64,000 bases of DNA from Beaufortia kweichowensis (lineage: Eukaryota; Chordata; Actinopteri; Cypriniformes; Gastromyzontidae): assembly GCA_019155185.1 (NCBI GenBank), contig CM032816.1, forward strand, positions 2,891,418 to 2,955,417. The letters are read 5' to 3'. The position numbers were made by a program, and so were the translations under genes. The notes under the pieces were generated by a model that searched no databases, was not told where the DNA came from, and saw only the letters and a program-made list of their open reading frames with translations. This document shows positions 55,418 to 64,000 of the stretch, piece by piece. The stretch's first letter is position 1. Each line of letters begins with the position of its first letter.

Positions 55418-58400
55418 CTGTAAATGAAACAAAACGACTGAGCATCTTTATTGGGTCATCTGCTAGTTTGCCTGGCTAAAACACATGAAAATAATCTAAG
55501 GCATCTACATTTTATCAATATTTCAACATTCATCCTTTCTGGCTAAGCTTTACTTCAGATATCCAGCCATGAGGTTGGGGGTTAAGGTGAGGTTGCTTAT
55601 TCATCACAGTCAACATACAGATATGTGCCTGTTATATCAGCTAATTCTTCATGCTATTTGACAGTCTTGGCTCGAGAAAGGTGTTGGGCAAATTCTTGCA
55701 ACATGTAGAATCAATAGGACTGTATTTTACAATATGGGTGAAAGAAAAACTTAAAAAATTCACACTGTTCTGTGCAAGCAAACACTTTCAACATTTTAAG
55801 CACACTACTTGAACAAGGCACGGTCAAAATCATACATATATATGAAAGATTAAGCTTTGACAGGAAATGGGCAATTCAATGCAAATGTTAACCTTACCGG
55901 TTTTTACTCATACAGTCATATAGTGACCATTTCTCATCAGTTGATTGGCAAAATCTAGAGAAACCCGACTGGCTGAAAACTCATAATAGAACTGCGAATA
56001 AAACATTGTGAGCCATCATTTCTTGCAACAGCATTTGGGGTGAAAGTTGGAACCAGAAATAGTCTTCGCAGGGCTGCAGCATTTTAAATTGGTTAACATG
56101 TGTTGAAAACAAGACACTGTCTGTAGTTTACATTTACTTTTGACAGGTGCAGAACACAAGAGTCGACAGTTCACCGCACAACTGCTCAGCTGAGAGACAT
56201 GCTGTCTGTTTACCCACCTGTCTAACTAAAAACCCTGGATCCCACAAATTGAAGCACAAGTTTCCCTTTCAATGACCTTTTTTAATATGTTGATTGGTGG
56301 TTCTTTGGTTGTGGAGGTAAACACCTTATTTTCTTTAGTTAAGAGGAGGCAGAATCCTAAAGCTTTCGACCATCATCCTCTTGAGAAGCCGGACGTGCTG
56401 TCATATCAAACAGAGAGTGTTGCAATCCACTGGTTTACAGCTTGAGTCAATATCACATGAAACACTTCGAAAAACTTTGGATTGACCAAAAAAAAAAGAA
56501 TGCAGATACAAAAAATATCGGACTTGTCTGGAGGTCTGGAGGCACATGCAATAAAATAAATTTACTTGCAATAAAAACATCTTCCATACTGTAGGATATG
56601 CAGTGTTTGATTATAAAAACCCAAATGCAATCCCATAAATAAAAGATTACTGCTAACAACCAAACAACCCTCCTTTAATAACAAGTCTTACTAAGATCAA
56701 CAACTTTGTCAAGGATGATCAAAAAGTTTTAAGATGATACACAATATCGCTGTATTATGATCATGCCTCCTTAATGTCCAAATGAAGGTCGGCCAAAGAA
56801 GGTCTTTGAATTTTTTATGAAACGAAACACACGGTTCAACTGCAGAGTGCACTAAGATAAAACCATTTGTCTTTGGTTTTACACCTGTGGTGCAATTTTC
56901 AGCAAAGCAACCTGAGAAGCTCAACCAACTTAACATTGGTAGATATAAAAATGCACAATAATTGTACAATAATTCTGTACAATAATTCACTGCTTTTTAT
57001 TATGCAACAAAGTTGTTTTCCTTGACACGGTCACATTATAAATAATTGAATCATCAAAATATGTTTAAGTAAAAGACAAACCTAAAGTGTAAAGTGTCAA
57101 TTAGTGTTTGAAGTACCAAGCATCTAAAAGTTCATGTGTATGATCGCATGTGTCTTTTATACAATAAAGCAGAACTAAATATTAAGCCATCAAATGCTCA
57201 CATACCTAAACAAAAAATGGTCAAGTGAGTTCTGTACTGAATAACTGCTGGTATAAAGGAAATAAAAGTTTCACATCTGTCTTGTACTTCCCTTTGGACA
57301 AACAGAACTATGACCATGTCGTTTTAGAAGACAAACTGGAAATCTCACCTCCATGTTGAAACAACCGACAGATACGTTACAAACAGTATGGAACAGTAAG
57401 AAAATATCATTGCAAGAAAACATTCTTCTCAAGGTCCTTTAAAAAAAAAAAAAAAAAAAAAAAAGAGTAACTGATGACAAGACATAATACTGTGCAAAGT
57501 CTGCAAAAACTAAATGCACCGTGATGCCTCAACATTTAAAAATAATGTTACTAATATAGAATCCACTGTAGCTCATCACGCATCACCGTCTTAAAAATAT
57601 CTCTAATTTTTCTTGCAACTTTGCGCTTGTCATATGCGGACATGCTCTTACAAGACTCTTACTGACCAGTACATCCAACACTTCTGTAACAAACAATGGT
57701 TTCTTTAAATGTATCATTGGACTATATGTCATTTGGGCGGTAAAACAATAACCTGCTCATTGTTTCGTACCTAAATCCAGTAAATGAACAACAATAGTAA
57801 TGTGGTCTTACATTAGCTCAGCCCATTTCCCATGAACCCAATGTTCTCCGGGACTTCCCTCTGGGAAAACTCAACTTAACTTGTTTGCCCTGGATACTAA
57901 AGGAGAGGTGTGAGGTGTTTTTGCAGGATTTAAAGGCTCTTAATGTCATAACCTTCTTACAGTGTTATCATCATCTCCACTTGGATGAAAACTGGCCGAC
58001 CACCAACTGGCGGCTTTCCAAAATGTCAAGTTTGCAATACTTGCAGGGATGAATTTAAGGAATTTAAAGACAATTCTGTCACAATTCACTCGTGTGTGAT
58101 GAGGAAAACGCACATTTGTAACACAAAAGAGATTTTGAAGAATGGTCAAGCAGTCTTGAATCTTTATTTGCCGATAACCTTCTCCTTCATTGAACTATTA
58201 ACTGCTATGAACGAATCATTTCATGAGTTGATTCATTCCAGTTCAAAAAGTCGACTGAATGATCACGTTTTAAAGATATAAATGATCTTAACTACATTCA
58301 AAGATGGTCATTAACATGTTATTCGATCTGTAACTTCAGACGAATCGTAATGTAGCACACAATTCATAGTAACTACTTTTATAGTGTTTTTGTCCTTAAT

Positions 58401-60053
58401 AGACAGAGTCAACTGAAAAGAATGAGAAAAGTCTCCTGCGGTTCACTAAAACAACATCATAAAAACTATAAATGACATAAGGGTGAGTAAATAATGACTT
58501 CATTTTCATTTTTTGTAAAAAGTCTAACAGCTACAGATATCTTATACCGATTAGAACGAAGGGTAAAGGCGTTAAGCAGAATCAGTTAGAAATTTTTGGT
58601 GATGAGACTTCATTATAATCACGATAAAAGACCTGATAAGGTCGTCTGACTCACACCACATTCAAACCACACTGACCTAGATGCAACACAACAAAAAAAA
58701 AACCATTTGAAACCATCAACCTATTATTAGATGGCACGCTACGACACGTTCCTTTCCTCATAGATGATCAAACGCAGCATTACACATACTGCAAATGTCA
58801 AACAGATGAAATCCTACAGCATTAAGACATGCAATATGACTTTAAGATGTCTCTGTGTCTCCGAAGCTCACTACACTACAGGGCTTTTACTGGAAACACT
58901 TGTGTAGCAGCTGGTGTGATTGTGGTTCGTCTGATGGGTTTCACCAAACACATGCTTTCCGTTGGTCCACTTCCCCAGTTAAATGCATTTCAAAACCATT
59001 CTCTAAGAAAATCGGGCAACACTTCACATCAGGTATATTTCAGAGGCGTGTGTTATAGACAAAATCACAAGTAGATGAAGTGGAAAGCAGCGTGGGCCAC
59101 ACCCCGCTCTGAAACAAGGTGAGGAAGTAGATTGGTCACCACACTGCATCCTGTACTTTTCAAGTTCAAGGTTTCAACATGAAAGCCTGTCTCATGAAAA
59201 CATCCAGTTGTTTATCGCGGTTAAGAAGATTTATGTAAAAATGTATGCGACCTAAACAACAGAAACGATCAGAAATTCCAATGGTTTTAAAGGTCATTAC
59301 AGAAATTGCATTGATTTTGATTGCAAATCTAATGGTCATTCCTACTGGTGATGCGTTCCCTTCTTTTGATGGGATGTTTTGGGCAGATGGGAATCAATAC
59401 AACTAAAGACCCAAAAACACACTACATGAGGAAATTTTTATGGTTTTAATGGTATTTGTAATGAAAACCATTAAAAAAAATGTCAGTAGGAACATTCATA
59501 TAAATTAAATATTGTGTTAAATGGACTTAAAACAGCATACATCGTGTTTAATCGATTAGTGGGTTACTTTTAACCAGACTAGACTAAAGATTAGATTAAT
59601 AATAAAAAAGGAAATAAAAAGTTTTCAGACGGACTCCATAATACCTCTATGTAAAAATAATGCATCCCAATTTAAGTCTTATAAAATACATAAATATCAA
59701 TCTAGCACACAATAATACAATTAAACCGCTGCTAAAAATATGTATTTAATGTTTATGACAAAAAGGATCTATTTGTTTTCAAAGTCATGCTTAACTAAAA
59801 ACTGAAGTAAATAAAGTCACATGAACTTTGTTTGCGGCAACATTTTCATGGAAACTATCCGATTAGGACAGATATGCTCTTTAAAGCAGGTTATTTCACT
59901 TAGCTCGTGATTTTATCTGACTCGGATCACTTCATTTTCTGAGAAAGTTGTTTTCAAACACGCACGCGACAGTAACAGCAACAACGACCGATCAACCGCG
60001 AGAAAAACAAAACTGCACTTAAACACTAACATAAAACACGAGAGAAGTCTTAC
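55418..60053 (-). other. usp6nl first intron(s), non-coding
   Basis: No coding exon supported. A 24-base poly(A) tract starts at 57438. A MITE-end fragment (gggtgagtaaataatgac) is at about 58481. A short ATGGAG then GTGAGA at 57346-57357 would not stay in frame with the next exon. Short ORFs here have no family signature. Confidence 0.5.
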
Positions 60054-60240
60054 CTTTACAAACAGACGCTTACTTTGCGTTGCATGGGCTAGTAAATAAT
60101 CTCTGTGTTCATAGTTTAGCCGCTCATTGACAACAGACAGGACTCCAGCTCCGAACGTCGCGCGGAGTGAGTGTGTGAAAGTACGAGAGCGCGCGGCGCG
60201 CGTTCCTGTGTGTGTTTGATTGACGTGCAGCTGCGGTTCA
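60054..60240 (-). promoter_or_regulatory. usp6nl CpG promoter and non-coding first exon
   Basis: A minus-strand donor (GTAAAG then GTAAGAC) falls at about 60053. Upstream there is a CpG-dense block (cgcgcggcgcgcgttcc near 60191). This is the expected place for a non-coding first exon, since translation starts in the next exon at 55409. Confidence 0.6.
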
Positions 60241-60466
60241 GATAGAGTTGCACAGAAAACATATACAATCTATATACAATATACAAATGAAACATTTTTG
60301 TATTAGTCTAAATGCATCGTTCATAACTAGACATGCATGCATTTATATATGAATCGTATATATATATATTAATGTTAAATAGGCTACCGTGATTCACAGA
60401 TATGTCAATGAAGAAGTGTGGAATTTACTTTTTTACAAATGTGTGGGCAGATTAATGACGACTCTA

Positions 60467-60729
60467 CACTCTAAAAAAGGATGTGTTATTTTTTAACACA
60501 TTTTTTTGTGTTATGCTGTTTAACACATAATGTGTCATTTTGTGTTAAATACATATAAAAGGGACAACGCATGTTGAGTTGAAAGTAACACAAGTTGAGT
60601 TAAAAGTAACACAAAATGTGTTGTTTTTAAATTAACACAAAGATGTGTCTAGTTAGGGACAACACATCTGTGTGTTGTCCCTAACTAGACACATCTTGTG
60701 TTATTTTTAACACATCTGTTTTTAGAGTG
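60467..60729. mobile_element. TA-flanked MITE with a strong internal hairpin, 263 bp
   Basis: Ends CACTCTAAAAA and TTTTTAGAGTG are inverted copies, flanked by TA on each side (60465-60466, 60730-60731), as for Tc1/mariner-type insertions. The body is full of TTAACACA/TGTGTTAA. Near the right end tgtctagttagggacaacac faces its own inverted copy over about 50 bases. No ORF. It lies about 230 bases upstream of the usp6nl CpG block. Confidence 0.85.
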
Positions 60730-60731
60730 TA

Positions 60732-63158
60732 AATTCAACTGGAAATAACATGGACACGCCAGTCGTTGTCATAATAAAATAAAACAAAACTGCTGTTTTC
60801 AGCCACTTGGTTTCAATATCTATTTTTTATACTAATTTCCGACGCAAACGTCACTGTATATAATGGCAATGAGTGAACGATCATGTTGCGCCCTCTAGCG
60901 AGCAGTACCTGTTTGTGCCTCTGCTTATTCAAATGATTCACATATATATAATAACGGTCTTCTGATATCTGATATGGGTTTGAGCTTTATATTGGTTTAA
61001 TAGTAGTGGTTAAACAAAAACACTACTAACAGTGTTTTTTGGAACTTTGCTGTGAGAAAATATGGCTTTAATGGTTTGGGAATGTTGATGCACATGTATT
61101 GCTGTATCATGTTTCACCACAGGAGGGATTCATACGCTTTAAAACAGCCAAGCAGCGATCAACAGGTTAGAAATTGTTTCGATTTGCTTTCACACGGGTC
61201 TGAGATTGTTCCAAGCAACTTAATGTGTTTGTTTTTGTGTAATTATTCACTTATTTTGTAATTCATTGTGTATTAATAGTTGCCGTTTTTTATTTAAAAA
61301 TGAGATTAGCTTGTATCTGTACATTGTGTAGGAGTATCATTGTTGACTTAATCACGTCACTTTTATTATTTTACGAGGAAATCTGCATATTTTGCAACAC
61401 AGAAATAATAAAAAAGACTACAATAATATTTTATCCAAGATAAATAAACAGTTAAAACACACCTTTAAGCTTCATATATATTTTGCTTGTAAACCCAGCT
61501 TTAATAATAATAATAATAATAATAATAATATATTTATTAAAACTAGTAAACTTCTACGTACGTACTGAACGTACAGATAAATAGACAACCTATAAGATCC
61601 TAGTGGGAAAAAAAACACACTGAATTAATATTTCATGATAGTGATGGTACGTCAGACCCCAGTCAGACAGAAGCTCCGCCCAGTTCTGGACCGGAAGTGA
61701 CACGGTCTGTGACCCCAGGGGTAGAACGTGGCATCTCTGGCTGGTATCAGACACATGACATTTACATGGTTACTCTGCGCTTACACGCTAAATCAAACAT
61801 GACTGCGTGATGTTTATGCAATCCAACCCATTTTCAGTTCTCTTTTATTCAGGAGAGATACCAAAACGTCTCTGATGTTAAAATATCTTACAAATAGACA
61901 TAAATGAGATGTGTTGTGAAGTGTTAATGAAATACATTTATAGAAATATATAGAAATATACAAATAGATAAAATAATTGTGGCTTTAATGGCTATAATGT
62001 GACTATAGCTTAGGAAAATTCCTAAATGTGTGAATTCCATTATGGAAGGAATCTGAGGAGCATGAGATCTTATCTCTAATTGTTTTTCATGTAATCGTAT
62101 TAGAGGATCCCTGAAATTAAACATCATTTGTAATTCTTCTTACCTGCGAGATGACAGTACTTTCCAGTTTTACAATTACTAGATGTCATTTGTGTTTGTT
62201 TTTGGACGTGATATAAAAAGACCTAAAATAAAAATAATGTCAGCCGGTGTTGTACTGACAAACATTTTTTCATATATAGTTATGTTGAAACAAGCTTAGT
62301 AATTAATTTGGTTATTAATTTCCCTATTTTAAAAAGAAGCGCATACAAATATATACAAATAACTAGTATATAAATACTATTATAGTGTTGTTTACTAATA
62401 CTATTGTATTACTATTACTATTATAGTTTATGTTTTGTGCTCTCTTGTGCTCATTGCATGTTGTGTGTGTGAGTGTCTGTCTGAAGTGATGAACTGCATT
62501 TGCTAAAGGATGGCACACATTGAGCCATCACTGTGCTCATTATTGTCTCATCAACGTCACAATGAAATATCTACCATTTACATCAAGAGCTATTGCATTA
62601 AAACTCAGATGATTCAAATGCTAACGTCACATTTCTATTTCTATGTGACACGATGATCTATAAAACCGCCAGTGGTACATGTCCTCCACGCAACCCATCC
62701 ATTCCCCCAGAAACAAGCCCGTTTGCTCCGAAGGCTGTAATTTTCAGGCAAGATGGCATGATTTGCGTGGTGTTTGGCAGTCATACAATAGAAGACACCT
62801 GCGACAGGGACAGTGGCATTGCCCACGTCACTCTGCGTGTCTTTCCTGTGCCCCCTGTATCCCACATGTCGCAAACACCTGCTTGATCAGACATTAACAA
62901 AACACATCATTTGTGTGAAAAGACACTTTTACACATACGTTTTGTGGTGATGGGGGGTTTGTGTTTGTTGTTTGCCCTAAACATGTGGTGATGGTTGATA
63001 ACAGCCCCTAGCATCTTCATTTGTTCCCCAGCAGGAGGTTGAGCAGCCGGCATTAGCTTTTACTATTTAGCCTTTGACTCGTGGGAGGGCGAATAAATGC
63101 AAGAGAGAAAACCAATTACAATTCGCTATGGACATTTTGTGACAGTTCTATAAACATG
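60732..63158. other. Intergenic, no supported gene
   Basis: AT-rich with a (TAA)n microsatellite at about 61501-61530. A GC-richer patch at 61655-61745 (aagctccgcccagttctgg) and a stretch at 62640-62890 open in more than one frame stand out, but neither has a recognisable family or splice structure. Confidence 0.5.
61501..61530. repeat. (TAA)n microsatellite
   Basis: About nine uninterrupted AATAAT units. Confidence 0.9.
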
Positions 63159-63625
63159 TAAAGAAATAGTTCACCATAAAATAAAATAAAAATGCTCACC
63201 TTTGTTCCATCCCAGATGTGTATGTTTTGTTTCCCTCAGTCAAACACAAAAAAAACACCTGTTGGTTTATACACATATCCTAAAACAAAATCCAAAATAC
63301 ATCCAAATGATTCCAGTGGGTTAATAAATGTCTTTTGAAGTGAAACAATACATTTGCAAGAGATAATTGATATTTTGAATAAATTGATCAAAATTGAAAG
63401 CAAAACGATCTTTAAATATGGCGATAAAGTCATTGGATGATTTGTGACTAGTTATTGATATTTCATCACCAAACACTATTTTGAGCTATATTTTAGGATC
63501 TATGCTTTTACTTTTTAAATATGTATATATGGTAAAGTAAATAAAAACTTAACAAAAGAAAGAAAGAAAGTTATACATCTGGGATGGCATGAGGTTAAAT
63601 TATGAGAGAATTTAACATTTTCTGT
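63159..63625. mobile_element. Degenerate MITE with internal inverted repeat
   Basis: Left end aaatagttcacc and a right part containing aaattatgagagaattt recall the ATAGTTCAC family. tccatcccagatgtgtat (about 63208) is inverted as atacatctgggatgg (about 63572). A simple (GAAA)n lies just before the right arm. Ends are worn, so limits are approximate. Confidence 0.55.
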
Positions 63626-64000
63626 AATCCTAACAATGTACTCTTAATTTCCTTGAAATAACTAAATCTGAAAATGTATCTGGTAAAAATTATTATTTAT
63701 AGCAGGGACAGAACATTTTTAGGCAAAACTTGAAATCTTAATTCTTCTATAATGTATTTATTAGCAATATATTGAGCCATCTGTTTATAATTTACTAAAG
63801 CTCAAACAAAAGAGCCGGAACATCACAAATATCAGTCTATTCACGATATAAAGATTCACTTTAAAAAAATAGAAATATACATGGATTATGGTACTTTGTA
63901 GGATTTCTGTGAATTAAAATGCAGAAGCAATAATACAACAAATAGGGGGGAGATGACTCCTAAAAAAAAACATACAATAGTTATTTTATTTTAATTATAG

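Noticed and set aside
57346..57357. Minus-strand ATGGAG followed by GTGAGA as a first coding exon of usp6nl
   Set aside because: Splicing it to the next exon puts ATTTTGAAATGA in frame, an immediate stop. The ATG at 55409 gives the family's N-terminus instead.
1..64000. CRISPR arrays, tRNA or rRNA genes, bacterial operons
   Set aside because: No regularly spaced repeats with unique spacers, no recognisable tRNA box A/B with cloverleaf, no rRNA-like stretches; the content is vertebrate nuclear DNA.

Overview
The window looks like nuclear DNA from a teleost, most probably a cyprinid. Evidence: an immunoglobulin light-chain cluster with V segments opposite in orientation to J-C, a fish-type TRIM gene, a FISNA-NACHT-LRR (NLR-C type) gene with cassette LRR exons, AT-rich introns, and many small DNA transposons. 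There are no bacterial features.

Layout. 1-5.6 kb: a decayed Ig light-chain cluster, with three V segments on the minus strand and a J segment plus a broken constant exon on the plus strand. 6107-6206: a run of exactly 100 N (assembly gap). 6.2-8.2 kb: the 5' part of an LTR retroelement (minus), with a gag-like ORF and a duplicated 192-bp block. 8.3-10.75 kb: an LRR-only fragment of an NLR gene whose front end is missing, cut where the retroelement begins. 12.24-13.66 kb: a non-autonomous hAT-like foldback element with a clean 8-bp target duplication. 13.7-16.3 kb: a TRIM gene (RING, B-boxes, coiled coil, truncated B30.2). 16.5-24.9 kb: an NLR gene (FISNA, NACHT, at least six full LRR exons). 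The TRIM and NLR exons are phase-compatible and may form one transcript.

From 25 kb the content is conserved single-copy genes. hic1l-like BTB zinc-finger repressor (minus, coding 27175-28545). fgd6, a FYVE/RhoGEF/PH protein (minus, 21 coding exons, 30377-40766). uevld, a UEV plus LDH-like protein (plus, 12 exons, 42281-46304). usp6nl/RN-tre, a TBC-domain Rab GAP (minus, 13 coding exons, 47993-55409, promoter near 60.1 kb). uevld and fgd6 are divergent around a CpG-rich stretch with an NRF1-type palindrome. uevld and usp6nl are convergent. 61-64 kb has no gene I can support.

How it fits together. The left 25 kb is an immune-receptor, transposon-rich, fast-evolving block in which units are duplicated, truncated and homogenised. 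The right 39 kb is stable housekeeping and signalling content. fgd6 (Cdc42 GEF, phosphoinositide binding), uevld (ubiquitin/ESCRT-type UEV) and usp6nl (Rab5/Rab43 GAP) all relate to endosomal or actin traffic by family knowledge, but I see no sign of co-regulation beyond the shared fgd6/uevld intergenic region. Exon limits were read by eye from AG/GT sites, reading phase and remembered family protein patterns. No search was run.
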